Positions 1-10,079 are shown, numbered from the stretch's first letter. The stretch: 64,000 nt of DNA from a sulfur-oxidizing endosymbiont of Gigantopelta aegis (GCF_016097415.1 NZ_JAEHGE010000001.1:4149897-4213896); one strand, 5' to 3'. Numbers and translations: made by a program. Notes: generated by a model not told the origin, from the letters alone.

Positions 1-34
1 TCCATTAATTATTAGCACCAAAATGAGCTAAGAA

Positions 35-2020
35 ATGACTACAATAGAACAACCCTTGCAACAATCTCTAAAACAATCCCTACAAGAGCACTTTGGCTTC
101 ACATCACTACGCCCCGGACAACAGGAAGTCATTCAGGCCATAATGAAGGGTCAATCAGCCGCCGCTATTTTTCCAACGGGTTCAGGCAAGTCATTATGCT
201 ATCAACTGCCCGCATTAATGCTACCCAAGCTAACGCTGGTTATTTCCCCCTTACTGGCACTTATGAAAGATCAAATTGAATTTTTAAAAGCACATAATAT
301 CAATGCTGCCAGCATCGATTCATCACAAAATCGGGAAGATGCTAATCAGATCATGCAGGGCGTGCGTAATGGACAAGTAAAAATACTCATGATTTCTGTC
401 GAGCGGCTCAAAAATGAGCGCTTTAGAGAGTTCATTAAACACATTCCAATTTCATTACTCGTCATTGACGAAGCACATTGTATTTCCGAATGGGGTCATA
501 ACTTTCGGCCAGACTACATGAAGTTACCCATTTATCAAAAAGAATTTAACATCCCTCAAGTGTTACTATTGACCGCCACAGCAACCACCCATGTGATCGA
601 AGACATGTCACGTGAATTTCAAATTTCTCCCGACAATATTATCAGCACCGGCTTTTATCGCAATAATCTCAAGCTACTGGTGCAGCCCTGTGAGCAACAA
701 GATAAACTCAAATTTTTGGCACAATACCTCAATCAACATCAGGGCGAAGCCAGTATTGTTTATGTCACCTTACAAAAAACAGCCGAAGATATCAGTCAAT
801 GGCTCAAGCAACAGAACATCAATGCCGAAGCTTATCATGCAGGCTTGAAAAGTGATGTGCGCGAAAACATTCAAGAACGTTTTATGCAGTCTTCTGAACA
901 ACAAACAGGACAATGCATTATTGCCACCATCGCCTTTGGCATGGGTATTGATAAAAATAATATACGCCATATTATTCATTATGACTTACCTAAATCCATC
1001 GAAAATTATGCCCAGGAAATCGGTCGTGCAGGACGTGATGGTCAGCCTGCCAATTGTCTTTTATTAGGTAATTTAAGCGGCCTGAATATTCTGGAAAATT
1101 TTGTTTATGGCGATACGCCCGAGCTAGCCGGTATCAAAGTTATTCTTCATGACATCCAGCAAGCCGACCAACAAACACCCGGGGTATGGGAAGTCCTAGC
1201 CTATCCCCTTTCAGGGCAAAGTAATATTCGCCAATTGGCTTTAAAAACACTGATTGTGTATTTAGAAATTGCCGGAATTCTTAAAGCAAAATACAGTTTT
1301 TTTGCTGAGTATAAATTTAAATTACTCCTCCCCGAAGAACAATTATTAGACCAGTTCAAAGGTGAACGGCAAACTTTTTTACAAGCGATTTTAAACAATA
1401 GTCAACATTCAAGAGTCTGGTCAACATTGGACTTAGAAAAACTACAAAGCAATTATCCAAGCGATAGGCAACGGGTGATTGTCGCCTTGGATTATTTGCA
1501 TGAAAAAGGCTGGCTTGAACTAGAAAGCAAGCAAATGACCGATGTTTATCAAATTTTAAATAGTCAGTTTGATATCAATGAATTAGCCGAACAATTAAGC
1601 CAAAAGTTCAAACAAAAAGAACAGAATCAGATACACCGCCTTAAGGAAATGCTGGCACTTTTTCAGTCATCTCAATGTATCAGTCAACAATTGGCCGTCT
1701 ATTTTTCTGATCAACAACTCAGCCAGCCCTGTGGACATTGCTCAGTTTGTCTTGGCCAACATCAGCCCTGGCCTGAAGCCGCAGCATTACCTGAACTAGC
1801 CATTGAACAATTACAAAGCATCGCTAAGGATCTGAATCATCTCGTACAGGAACACTTCAAACAGGATGCTTCAATTGATTTGCTCAGCCGCTATCTCTGT
1901 GGCATCACCGTCCCTTGGCTGACGAAAATAAAAGCACGTAAGCTGGGGTATTTTGGTCGTTATGAACAGTATTCGTATGAAGCTATTCGTGCCAGCCTGA
2001 ACCAACTTGAGCGTTTATGA
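35..2020 (+). CDS. recQ: RecQ-family ATP-dependent DNA helicase
   Basis: A 661-residue superfamily 2 helicase. The Walker A motif PTGSGKS lies near residues 47-53, followed by the DEAH box in VIDEAHCISEWGH, the typical RecQ motif GQCIIATIAFGMGIDK, and motif VI QEIGRAGRDG. Near residue 570 a CGHCSVC zinc-binding element marks the RecQ-Ct region. RecQ enzymes unwind DNA 3'-5' in recombination and fork repair. No clear C-terminal HRDC domain was recognised, so it may belong to a RecQ-like subgroup rather than be the strict E. coli orthologue. It converges on and overlaps by a few bases the radical SAM gene on the other strand. Confidence 0.9.
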   Translation: MTTIEQPLQQSLKQSLQEHFGFTSLRPGQQEVIQAIMKGQSAAAIFPTGSGKSLCYQLPALMLPKLTLVISPLLALMKDQIEFLKAHNINAASIDSSQNREDANQIMQGVRNGQVKILMISVERLKNERFREFIKHIPISLLVIDEAHCISEWGHNFRPDYMKLPIYQKEFNIPQVLLLTATATTHVIEDMSREFQISPDNIISTGFYRNNLKLLVQPCEQQDKLKFLAQYLNQHQGEASIVYVTLQKTAEDISQWLKQQNINAEAYHAGLKSDVRENIQERFMQSSEQQTGQCIIATIAFGMGIDKNNIRHIIHYDLPKSIENYAQEIGRAGRDGQPANCLLLGNLSGLNILENFVYGDTPELAGIKVILHDIQQADQQTPGVWEVLAYPLSGQSNIRQLALKTLIVYLEIAGILKAKYSFFAEYKFKLLLPEEQLLDQFKGERQTFLQAILNNSQHSRVWSTLDLEKLQSNYPSDRQRVIVALDYLHEKGWLELESKQMTDVYQILNSQFDINELAEQLSQKFKQKEQNQIHRLKEMLALFQSSQCISQQLAVYFSDQQLSQPCGHCSVCLGQHQPWPEAAALPELAIEQLQSIAKDLNHLVQEHFKQDASIDLLSRYLCGITVPWLTKIKARKLGYFGRYEQYSYEAIRASLNQLERL

Positions 2021-2974
2021 TGCTTTGAGCCATCCATTATACTTGGAAATAGCCATACGCCCCATAACCCCTGCCACCTCTTTTAATTGGTAACGTTGTT
2101 TCATATTGCAGTCATTGCATAGCTCTGGACGCAAGACCATTTTTTCACGTTGAGCTAACACCTCATCAATGGATAAATCATTAATGTGACCAATCGCATG
2201 TTGATGAGTAATATTATTATAGCAATAAAGATACTCACCACTGGAGCTGATAAACAAATCACTATTTCGCGGAATACATTTGAATTTATTTTTCACATAT
2301 TGCTTGGCAATGTCTTTGATCGAAGGTACAAAGTCCAACTCCTGTGAGTGCAATGAATATTGCTTGATGAGTTGACGTAAACGCTGGCTATCTTGCTGAT
2401 GTTCGACATGATCATCTTCAGCACGATTGTAGAGTGTAGGCGACATGGTTAATAATTTAACCCCCTGCGCTTTTAACCATGCGATGGTTTCCGGCAAGGT
2501 GTCCAAACATTCACTCATTGGGGTCAGGCTAATGCCTAGTTGAGTTTTTTTAAAGGTTTTTTGAGCAAGCGTAATATTCGCTTTCACCCGTTCATGATCG
2601 AGCTTGGCATGCACACGGTTATAAACCTCTTTATTGATACTTGAAAAAGAAATGACCAACAACTCAATGCGACCATCAAGGTGTTTTAAACGGGCTTCAT
2701 CTAATTGCTGACCATTAGAGACCATATCAAAGCGGCCGGGATGTTCACCTATCTGAGTAACAAAATGCATAAACTCTGGATGTGTCGTTGGCTCACCATA
2801 ACCGGCAATCACCGTACGAAACACTCTGTCTGGTGATATTCGCCTCAACGCCTGAGCGAAGTTCTCACGCGTCATGAGCTGAGGGTGTGCAATTAAATGT
2901 TGTGGACACATTAAACAACGCGCATTACACTTGCTGGTCCACTCCATATTCACAGCCAATTGATAAGGCTTCAC
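2015..2974 (-). CDS. Radical SAM protein with C-terminal cysteine cluster
   Basis: A 319-residue protein with the radical SAM cluster motif CNARCLMC at residues 16-23 (CX3CX2C), which binds the 4Fe-4S cluster that cleaves S-adenosylmethionine. Further cysteines near the C-terminus (FKCIP, EYLYCYN, ELCNDCNMK) resemble a SPASM/twitch auxiliary cluster region. The substrate cannot be told: no peptide precursor or maturation partner lies next to it. The reading frame starts at ATG with an AGGAG-like sequence just upstream on the minus strand (TAGGAGATTA). Confidence 0.85.
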   Translation of the reverse strand: MKPYQLAVNMEWTSKCNARCLMCPQHLIAHPQLMTRENFAQALRRISPDRVFRTVIAGYGEPTTHPEFMHFVTQIGEHPGRFDMVSNGQQLDEARLKHLDGRIELLVISFSSINKEVYNRVHAKLDHERVKANITLAQKTFKKTQLGISLTPMSECLDTLPETIAWLKAQGVKLLTMSPTLYNRAEDDHVEHQQDSQRLRQLIKQYSLHSQELDFVPSIKDIAKQYVKNKFKCIPRNSDLFISSSGEYLYCYNNITHQHAIGHINDLSIDEVLAQREKMVLRPELCNDCNMKQRYQLKEVAGVMGRMAISKYNGWLKAS

Positions 2975-3114
2975 AATTAATCTCCTATTCCATCAGATAC
3001 TATGCCGATATAGCTTTAATATTTAGCATTGTAAATAGTGTACTGGGCAAAGATTAAAATAACCTTAAATAAACTGGGAATTTAACAAAAAAAGTAACTA
3101 TTTGGTATAAACCC

Positions 3115-3227
3115 GTATCCGGTCGAGCTGTTTGTCTTTACTGGGTCGCTCAAGCACATCCATGTGACGCTTTAAGAAAACATCCTGTTTTCAAAACCCT
3201 GTAAAGACAAACAGCTCAACCGGATAC
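3115..3227. repeat. Palindromic repeat PAL-A, copy 1
   Basis: Two 27-bp arms (3115-3141 and 3201-3227) are inverted repeats matching at 26 of 27 positions and surround a central segment of about 59 bp. A second copy with the same arm and centre sequence lies at 54180-54293. The shared, non-palindromic centre (CGCTCAAGCACATCC...GTGACGCTTTA) makes this a dispersed element family rather than just a terminator. It sits between two genes transcribed on the minus strand. Confidence 0.85.
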
Positions 3228-3270
3228 TCTATACATGCTTTAAAATTTACTGAATAGTTACCAAAAATAT

Positions 3271-4797
3271 TTACTCAGGTAAAAATCGATGTTTTAAATG
3301 AGCAATATAATATTGAGAATTTAACTTTTCGCCCGTTGCATGCACCATCAAGCCATCAATATCAAAAAAACTTCCCTGCGACCAGATCTTATCTTGCTGC
3401 CATTGATTCAAGGTAGTAAATTTTCCTGCCGCGATGTTTTGGCTTAAATCCGGTATTGCCTTATCAGCCGCTGCATACATTTGTGCGGCATTCATTGCCC
3501 CTAAGGTATAAGAGGGAAAATATCCCAAGCTACCATCCGTCCAATGAATATCCTGCATACAGCCATCCTTATCATTACCTGCTGTTGAGATACCGAGGTA
3601 ATGTTGCATTTTTTCATCCCAGATCTCCGGTAATTCTTTCACCGTGAGCGTTTCATTGATCAAAGCCTTTTCAATCTCATAACGCAAAATAACATGTAGC
3701 GGATAAGTCACTTCATCTGCATTCACTCGAATAAAATCAGGCTTCACACGATTGTTCAGTTTAAATAAATTCTCCGCAGTCCAACATTGCTTATCGCCTT
3801 GCTCATGGGCAAGAAACTGTTGAATAATCGGCGCAGCAAACTGTAAAAACGGCTGACTTCGGGCAATTTGCATTTCTTGAAACAAACTCTGGCTTTCATG
3901 AATGCCCATGCCTCTGGCAGCACCCACAGGCTGATTAAGCCATTGCTTGGGTAAGCCCTGTTCATATTTCGCATGACCCGTCTCATGTAATACGCCCATT
4001 AAACTTTCACTGAAATCAGTTTCACAATAGCGGGTGGTAATACGCACGTCTTCTGGCACACCACCACAAAAAGGGTGATGGCTCACATCCAGTCGTCCAT
4101 GGTCGAAGTTAAACCCCACTTCTGACATTAATCTCAAGCCCAGTTTGCGCTGTGACTCAATGGAAAATGAACCATCGATTTGAATCAGTGGCTCATCCGC
4201 CTGCCTAGCCACGACCTGTTGAATAAAATCCGGTAGAAAGTCCACCAGTTCAGAAAAAATCAGATCAATTGCTGCGCTACGTTGTCCCGGCTCATATAAA
4301 TCCAGCAGCGCATCATAGGGTGATAATGAAGTGGCTGCCGCCCGTTGCTGTGACTCCTCTATTGTGAGGCGAATAACGGCTTGCAAGAGTGGTTGAAAAT
4401 CCTGCCAGTTATTTTCGCCACGCAAACTACGCCATGCCTGTTCACATTCTGACCCCGCCAATGCTTTTGCCTTAACCAAATCACTGCTGATGCTGGTGGC
4501 ATTGAGCCATAAACGGTGCATCTCGCGTAAATTGGCCTGTTGCCAGTCAGACAAAGCCGTTTGTTGTTCCTGTGCCAGATGAATAAGATCACCGGTACGA
4601 GATTCACTGAGCAACTCATTCATCATGACACTGACTTCTGCTAGGGCTTCGCCACGTGCCTGACTACCACCCGCAGGCATCATTGCCGCCATATCCCAAT
4701 GAGCTATAGAGGCCAGATGTTGTAATTGATAAATGCGGTTAAATAAATGTTCTAATTGTGTATAAGGTAATTGACTCATATTCTGTGCTCTGGTCAT
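3271..4797 (-). CDS. M32-family metallocarboxypeptidase (carboxypeptidase Taq type)
   Basis: A 508-residue protein of the usual M32 length. The family zinc motif HEXXH appears as GVLHETGHAKYEQGL, and other conserved M32 stretches are present (HHPFCGG, DVRITTRY, MGIHESQSLF, GYFPSYTLGA). These cytoplasmic enzymes remove C-terminal residues from peptides. There is no signal peptide. The protein is complete and undamaged, and it is flanked by two different palindromic repeats. Confidence 0.93.
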   Translation of the reverse strand: MTRAQNMSQLPYTQLEHLFNRIYQLQHLASIAHWDMAAMMPAGGSQARGEALAEVSVMMNELLSESRTGDLIHLAQEQQTALSDWQQANLREMHRLWLNATSISSDLVKAKALAGSECEQAWRSLRGENNWQDFQPLLQAVIRLTIEESQQRAAATSLSPYDALLDLYEPGQRSAAIDLIFSELVDFLPDFIQQVVARQADEPLIQIDGSFSIESQRKLGLRLMSEVGFNFDHGRLDVSHHPFCGGVPEDVRITTRYCETDFSESLMGVLHETGHAKYEQGLPKQWLNQPVGAARGMGIHESQSLFQEMQIARSQPFLQFAAPIIQQFLAHEQGDKQCWTAENLFKLNNRVKPDFIRVNADEVTYPLHVILRYEIEKALINETLTVKELPEIWDEKMQHYLGISTAGNDKDGCMQDIHWTDGSLGYFPSYTLGAMNAAQMYAAADKAIPDLSQNIAAGKFTTLNQWQQDKIWSQGSFFDIDGLMVHATGEKLNSQYYIAHLKHRFLPE

Positions 4798-4924
4798 TTT
4801 GTGAACGGATATTTCTTAATGAAAACATCATAACATACACTACTCATTTTGATGATATTTTTAAATCATATTGAAAACCATCCAACATTTCGCTATGATT
4901 GAACTTAAACCGATATTGCTTTTT

Positions 4925-5007
4925 TGTAGGATGTGGTGAGGCACGAACCGCATCGGAGAAGTCTGTTTAAAGCCATTGATGCGGTTCGTGCCTCACCACA
5001 TCCTACA
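4925..5007. repeat. Palindromic repeat PAL-B, copy 1
   Basis: A perfect 30-bp inverted repeat (4925-4954 and 4978-5007) with a 23-bp loop, in the divergent intergenic region between the carboxypeptidase and the WYL regulator. The arms are recognisably related to the palindrome at 58656-58752 (shared pattern GATGCG-TTCGT-CCTCA-CATCCTAC). Confidence 0.85.
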
Positions 5008-5062
5008 TTTTAAGTATAAAACCAATTTTATCTGTCCCAAATTTTAAAGCAAACAAAATTAG

Positions 5063-5968
5063 ATGAACAAAAAACAACAAGAACAAGCACTCTCTGAACT
5101 GAGCCAGATCCAAAAAGAACGCTTATCCCATATTGATTTTCGCTTGATGTTTCTGGGGGTGATGCAACGCAGTGATCTCATCCAGCGTTTTGGTATGAAA
5201 GAAGCGGCAGCTACTCGCGACATAGCCCTGTATCGTAAACTGGCTGAAGACAATATCACCTATGTCACCAAACAACGTTCCTATTTTTATAATCCCGACT
5301 TCAGACCTTTGTTTGCCTATACACCTGAGCGAGCATTGGCAGCATTATCCAGTGGCTTTGGTGATGATTATGTGGGTGAACAGGGCAAGTCAATGCTCAC
5401 CTGTGATACTCCCACACAATTAAACCAGACTCAACTGACCACCTTAGCGGTGTTAACCCGTGCCATTCACCAGCAACAAGTCGTAAAAATAACGTATTAT
5501 TCGCTCTCCAGTGGCGCTTCAAAACGAGAAATAATCCCTTTTGCCCTAGTGGACAATGGGCTGCGCTGGCATATTCGAGCTTATGATCGCAAGCATAATC
5601 GCTTTGCCGATTTTGTGGTGAATAGAATCAAGAATCCCACCATCATAGCATCAGTGATTGAAGAGTCGGAAAAACAAGCAGCCGACAATCAGTGGAATCG
5701 TATTGTCGAATTAGCCATTGTGCCTCATCCTTCACTGGCACATCCGGAAACCATTGCAATGGATTATTGCATGTCATCAGATGATACATTGAGCATCAAT
5801 GTCCGCGCCGCAGTGGCCGGTTATTTATTACGCCGCTGGAACATTGACTGTTCTGAAAAACATTCTCTCAAAGGCAATGAATACCATTTATGGCTAAAAA
5901 ATTACCCGACCCTCTATGGCGTTGAGAATATTGTTATTGCTCCGGGCTATTCTTCGCCTCAGCACTAA
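5063..5968 (+). CDS. WYL-domain transcriptional regulator (CapW/BrxR-like)
   Basis: A 301-residue protein. The N-terminal part (SHIDFRLMFLGVMQRSDLIQ to the TRDIALYRKLAE stretch, residues about 20-70) is a winged-helix DNA-binding region of the type seen in BrxR and CapW repressors. A WYL domain follows near residues 135-200 (VVKITYYSLSSG, LRWHIRAYDRKHNRFADFVV) and a C-terminal WCX-like region ends the protein. Family members bind nucleic acid or nucleotide ligands and often repress defence operons, but no BREX or CBASS genes adjoin this copy. Its 3' end overlaps the convergent DUF502 gene by 35 bp. Function here is unknown. Confidence 0.8.
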   Translation: MNKKQQEQALSELSQIQKERLSHIDFRLMFLGVMQRSDLIQRFGMKEAAATRDIALYRKLAEDNITYVTKQRSYFYNPDFRPLFAYTPERALAALSSGFGDDYVGEQGKSMLTCDTPTQLNQTQLTTLAVLTRAIHQQQVVKITYYSLSSGASKREIIPFALVDNGLRWHIRAYDRKHNRFADFVVNRIKNPTIIASVIEESEKQAADNQWNRIVELAIVPHPSLAHPETIAMDYCMSSDDTLSINVRAAVAGYLLRRWNIDCSEKHSLKGNEYHLWLKNYPTLYGVENIVIAPGYSSPQH

Positions 5969-6575
5969 ACAATTCACCTGAGCCTGCACCACAGGCAATG
6001 ACCGTGCGCATGGCTGAATCCAAAGGCACATCAGGACAGAGTGTCACCTGAGAAGGTAGCACATGATAAATATTACCCGATGTCGGATTAGGCCCCGTAG
6101 GCATAAAAACCGTATAGCGACCATCGGGATGTTGATCAGTGACTAAGGCCGTCACCTCAGTAGGACAGTCTTCGCCAAAAATCCGCACCTTGGCAACTTG
6201 CCCATTGGCAAAGGGTGAATTTTCAGACTGCCCGAAAATCTGCACCACCACTTCTTTGACCATACGATAACCCGGTGCGAGTTTTGATAACATATCATCA
6301 AACAAATTATGCAAAAAATTGCCGATGGAAGTCTGCACCATAAAACCGACCACAAAGCAGGTCAGGATAATAAGCGTCACCACCAATAAGTCTGCTACAA
6401 TTTCTGGAAGCTGATATGTCGTCAGAGCATAGTGGCTCAATGGCTGTATTAAATTGGTAATCATTTTAAATAGCCACTTTAGAAAGAAAGCAAAAATAGC
6501 CACTGGCAAAATCACCACAATGCCACCAAACAAAGCGGCTTTAAAAAATTTCTTTAGACTGAAAGCTTCAATCAT
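5934..6575 (-). CDS. DUF502 family inner-membrane protein
   Basis: A 213-residue protein with two hydrophobic segments near residues 12-38 and 60-82, followed by a soluble domain carrying the DUF502 hallmarks (LAPGYRMVKEVV, VFMPTGPNPTSG). The biochemical role of the family is not established. It lies about 40 bp downstream of the adenine deaminase gene on the same strand, so the two may be cotranscribed. Confidence 0.85.
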   Translation of the reverse strand: MIEAFSLKKFFKAALFGGIVVILPVAIFAFFLKWLFKMITNLIQPLSHYALTTYQLPEIVADLLVVTLIILTCFVVGFMVQTSIGNFLHNLFDDMLSKLAPGYRMVKEVVVQIFGQSENSPFANGQVAKVRIFGEDCPTEVTALVTDQHPDGRYTVFMPTGPNPTSGNIYHVLPSQVTLCPDVPLDSAMRTVIACGAGSGELFSAEAKNSPEQ

Positions 6576-6613
6576 TTATGGTTTTCCTTAGATTTTGAGC
6601 GACAATAATCAAC

Positions 6614-8284
6614 TCACACATTCAATGTTTTAAAACTAAAATCCCGGCCATCAAATAAGCCCTTATCACTTAATTTTAATTCCGGTATCACCAACAAGGC
6701 CAAAAAAGACAGTGTCATAAAAGGTGCTGTCAGTGTAAAGCCCAGCGATTTGGCTAAATGATCAATCTGCTCATACTCCCTAGCCACATTTTCACCCGTA
6801 TCCAATGACATCAAACCGGCAACTGGCAAAGCTAAGGTATGCACCCGTTCTTTATCAACCACACAAATCCCGCCTTTTATATCAATCAGCGTATTAATGG
6901 CTTTTTGAATCGCAACAATATCACAACCAATGGCAATGATATTGTGTGAATCATGCGCAACCGTTGATGCTATAGCCCCCGATTGAATCCCCGTGCCCGT
7001 GACAAAAGCATTTGCCGGCAGTGCATTTTCTTGATAACGGTTTAACACGGTTAATTGCGCAATATCGTTATCAGGCTTGGCACTTAAAATAAGCTTATCC
7101 GGGGTCACTATCTGTTGCTTAAAATCATCACTATGGCATAATTTTTCCTGAGTAAAAAGTTTGCCTTCACAGACATCAATGACGCGAATTTGACCTATAG
7201 ATGCGGTGATTTCCAGTGTCTCCAAAGCAACCTTTTTTGCCTTAAAGCAATTGGGGGCGCTTTCACTGACAGATGCTAATAGCGTCTGCCCCTGCTGTGC
7301 CACTTTTTCACCACCAAGCCAGGTGCTTTTGACAGTAAAATCCTTTAAATTATCCACTAGCACCGCATCCATAGCCTGCCCTGTCTGCAAGCAAGCTAAG
7401 GGCAATTGATAATGCTCAACGGGGGTAATACAAGCACAAGTGAGCACATCAAACACATTATGTCCCAATGCAACTGCCGCAATGACTAATTCATTAATAT
7501 GCCCATGATAAAGTTGATCAGGATGTTTATCATCACTGCAAAACATGACCTTGTCTGGATATTCACTGATCAGGGGATGCAAAGTAGTAAAATCTCTGGC
7601 CGCCGATCCCTCACGAATCAGGATTTTCATCCCTGCAGCAATTTTGTCTCGCGCTTCAGCTAAGCTGGTACATTCATGATCAGTGGAAATACCCGCCTGT
7701 GCATATTGAGCAGCCTTATCTGACACTAAGCCCGGCGCATGACCATCAATGGGAAAACCATATTTTTTCGCCAGTGCCAGCTTCGCCATGACCTCTGGCG
7801 AAGACGACAGGACACCGGGGAAATTCATCATTTCGGATAAATATTTCACCTTTGAAGATGCGAAGAGTGTTTCAATATCAGCCAATGAAATTTCTGCACC
7901 CGCCGTTTCAAACGGTGTGGCTGGCACACAAGAAGGCGCACCAAAAAACACGTTAAAGGGTGTTTTATCTGCGTTGGACAACATAAATTCCACCCCTTGA
8001 ATGCCCAGCACATTGGCAATTTCATGAGGGTCAGACACCGTGGCAATCGTGCCATGACGTACAGCCAGCCTAGCAAACTCTGACGGCAATAACATCGAAC
8101 TTTCGATATGCACATGAGCATCGATAAAGCCGGGCAAGAGATAATCCAAACCTGGGTCTTCAGCGCCTAAAGTCTCAATATGGCTAATAATTCCCTGTTG
8201 CCAGGACAACTTATTAGATGAGATAGTTCTAGACGAAAAATCCAATAAATTAACTTTTAATTCAAATACTTGTTCATTTGGCAT
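6614..8284 (-). CDS. ade: Adenine deaminase
   Basis: A 556-residue amidohydrolase-superfamily enzyme that converts adenine to hypoxanthine and ammonia in purine salvage. Metal-ligand motifs include GFIDAHVHIESSML, TVSDPHEIANVLG, IDGHAPGL, STDHECTS and MFCSDDKHPDQ, and the C-terminal domain keeps GTGIQSGAIASTVAHDSHNI. Length fits the AdeC/AdeD family (about 550-590 residues). It has no interruption. Confidence 0.92.
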   Translation of the reverse strand: MPNEQVFELKVNLLDFSSRTISSNKLSWQQGIISHIETLGAEDPGLDYLLPGFIDAHVHIESSMLLPSEFARLAVRHGTIATVSDPHEIANVLGIQGVEFMLSNADKTPFNVFFGAPSCVPATPFETAGAEISLADIETLFASSKVKYLSEMMNFPGVLSSSPEVMAKLALAKKYGFPIDGHAPGLVSDKAAQYAQAGISTDHECTSLAEARDKIAAGMKILIREGSAARDFTTLHPLISEYPDKVMFCSDDKHPDQLYHGHINELVIAAVALGHNVFDVLTCACITPVEHYQLPLACLQTGQAMDAVLVDNLKDFTVKSTWLGGEKVAQQGQTLLASVSESAPNCFKAKKVALETLEITASIGQIRVIDVCEGKLFTQEKLCHSDDFKQQIVTPDKLILSAKPDNDIAQLTVLNRYQENALPANAFVTGTGIQSGAIASTVAHDSHNIIAIGCDIVAIQKAINTLIDIKGGICVVDKERVHTLALPVAGLMSLDTGENVAREYEQIDHLAKSLGFTLTAPFMTLSFLALLVIPELKLSDKGLFDGRDFSFKTLNV

Positions 8285-8452
8285 TATTACAACTCATGGT
8301 ATTCAGTGAGGGCAGAATTTTTGTGATCGCTCATGGTACATTTTATATAAATCTTAGAATTAAAATATCATAATTTTCCATGAATTGATTGAAAAACATC
8401 TATAAGTTTCCTATCCTAAGTTAACGATATTAATATTTTAGGATACAGGAAT

Positions 8453-9184
8453 ATGTCCTCCCTCAAATTCACTTTTCACTATTCATTCTTTTTTATCCTG
8501 TTTATCAACCTTATAAACAGCTCCGCATGGGCTGAACCCGTCATTGTTTTTTCATCGGGCAAGGCTGATCCTTTTGTGACTACCGCACATGATGGTTTCT
8601 ATGACTTAATTTTAAAAGAAATGTTTCAGCGCATTGGCTTATCTGCAAAAGCAGAGCTACAGCCATCCGAACGTTCACTCATTAATGCCAACTCAGGCAT
8701 TAATGATGGCAATGTAGCACGAATTATTGGCCTGGAGAAAAAATATAAAAACTTAATTCGAGTCCCCGAAAAGATGGTTGACTATGAATTTGTTGCTTTC
8801 ACAAAAAATAAAAATATCACGATTAAAAACTGGGATAGTCTTGAAGCTTACAATATCGCCTATATCACTGGCTGGAAAATTTTTGAAAAAAACGTCAAAC
8901 ACTATAAGTCATTAGTCAGAACACAAAATATTGAGCAACTTTTTCAATTACTTGAAAAAAATAGAATTGATATCGCCTTATATGACCGCTGGAGTGGTGC
9001 TTGGAAAGTGAAACAGCTAAAAAGTGATATTTTTCACCTTCAACCACCCATTGTTAGTAAAAAAATGTATCTTTATGTCCATAAAAAACATAAGGCTCTA
9101 ATCCCGTCACTGACTAAAAGTCTGCAATCAATGAAAGAAGACGGTACCTATCAACAAATCTTCAAAAAAACATTACATCATTAA
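8453..9184 (+). CDS. Periplasmic solute-binding protein, family 3 type
   Basis: A 243-residue protein with an N-terminal signal peptide (hydrophobic stretch around residues 8-24, cleavage likely after SSAWA). The rest has the bilobed SBP_bac_3 pattern with conserved pieces such as DLILKEMFQRIG, EKNRIDIALYDRW and a C-terminal helix SMKEDGTYQQIFKK. Such proteins deliver amino acids or small polar molecules to ABC importers, or serve as sensors. No permease or ATPase gene adjoins it, so it may work with a distant transporter. Confidence 0.8.
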   Translation: MSSLKFTFHYSFFFILFINLINSSAWAEPVIVFSSGKADPFVTTAHDGFYDLILKEMFQRIGLSAKAELQPSERSLINANSGINDGNVARIIGLEKKYKNLIRVPEKMVDYEFVAFTKNKNITIKNWDSLEAYNIAYITGWKIFEKNVKHYKSLVRTQNIEQLFQLLEKNRIDIALYDRWSGAWKVKQLKSDIFHLQPPIVSKKMYLYVHKKHKALIPSLTKSLQSMKEDGTYQQIFKKTLHH

Positions 9185-9217
9185 CCTGAAACCATTAATC
9201 TAGAACAGGTAATATCA

Positions 9218-9775
9218 ATGGCAATTAAAGCCGCCATCTACAAAGTTAAGCTGGCAATCAGTGACTGTGATAGGAATTATTTCCAGAGCCATGAATTAAC
9301 CCTTTCCTGCCACCCTTCTGAAACTGAATCACGCATGATGGTACGTCTATTGGCTTTTGCTTTATATGCCAGTGATGAACTAACTTTCACCAAGGGCCTA
9401 TGTGCTGACGATGAACCTGACTTGTGGAATAAAAACCTCAGTGGTGAAATTGAACAATGGATCAGTTTAGGACAAATTGACGAAAAACAGTTGAGAAAAT
9501 CACTGGGGCGTTCAAAGCAAGTCATTATTGTGACTTATAACGGCCATAAGTCATCTCTTTGGTGGGAAAAAAATCAGTCCAAATACCAACAATTAAATCA
9601 CTTACAAATCATTAATATCAACGCAGATGAAGTCGCTGCAATGCTAGATTTAGTCTCTAGAAATATGGATTTACAGGTGACCATTCAGGATAGTATCCTT
9701 TGGTTGAGTGACTCTAAAAATATTGATAGCCAAACACTTATCATCGAACCGGAAGTTTGGTTAAGAAGCAAATAA
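9218..9775 (+). CDS. yaeQ: YaeQ family protein
   Basis: A 185-residue protein matching E. coli YaeQ along its length, with the family-typical stretches LSCHPSETESRMMVRLLAF, TKGLCADDEPDLW, VTYNGHKSSLWWEKNQSK and LQVTIQDSILWLSD. YaeQ has a PD-(D/E)XK nuclease-like fold; its cellular role is poorly defined and an early report of transcription anti-termination was disputed. It begins 33 bp after the binding-protein gene, probably in the same transcript. Confidence 0.92.
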   Translation: MAIKAAIYKVKLAISDCDRNYFQSHELTLSCHPSETESRMMVRLLAFALYASDELTFTKGLCADDEPDLWNKNLSGEIEQWISLGQIDEKQLRKSLGRSKQVIIVTYNGHKSSLWWEKNQSKYQQLNHLQIININADEVAAMLDLVSRNMDLQVTIQDSILWLSDSKNIDSQTLIIEPEVWLRSK

Positions 9776-9881
9776 AAAAAGATTAAAACTACAATTTGGC
9801 AACCAAATATTTTTATTTTATCGATATGCGGGCACAATCGGGCATCAAATACCTTTCAGATATCTGTTGTTAAGCACACAA

Positions 9882-10079
9882 TCAACTACCCAGAATATCC
9901 TTTTTTACACTTGCTAGAGCACTCTCAATCGCAGCAAAGATAATCTTATCTGACTTTTTATTATCATTTTCAGGGATATCCCAATCCATTGCCCGGCGAT
10001 ATTTTTCAATCAATTGTTTGACGTCGTCTACTATTTCACTATGGTAACGATTAATTTCTATGTGCTGCATATCGCTCAT
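9882..10079 (-). CDS. Small hypothetical protein, 65 residues
   Basis: A short, mostly helical and charged protein that I do not recognise. A clear AGGAG ribosome-binding site lies a few bases upstream of the ATG on the minus strand (TCAGGAGAAATAT), which is the main reason to accept it. It stands alone between yaeQ and the DUF202 gene; about 250 bp without an evident gene follow. Confidence 0.55.
   Translation of the reverse strand: MSDMQHIEINRYHSEIVDDVKQLIEKYRRAMDWDIPENDNKKSDKIIFAAIESALASVKKDILGS

Noticed and set aside
3115..3227. Reading the palindrome as a simple terminator for the downstream minus-strand gene
   Set aside because: The arms are too long, the centre is conserved in a second distant copy and no T run follows, so a dispersed repeat is a better explanation.
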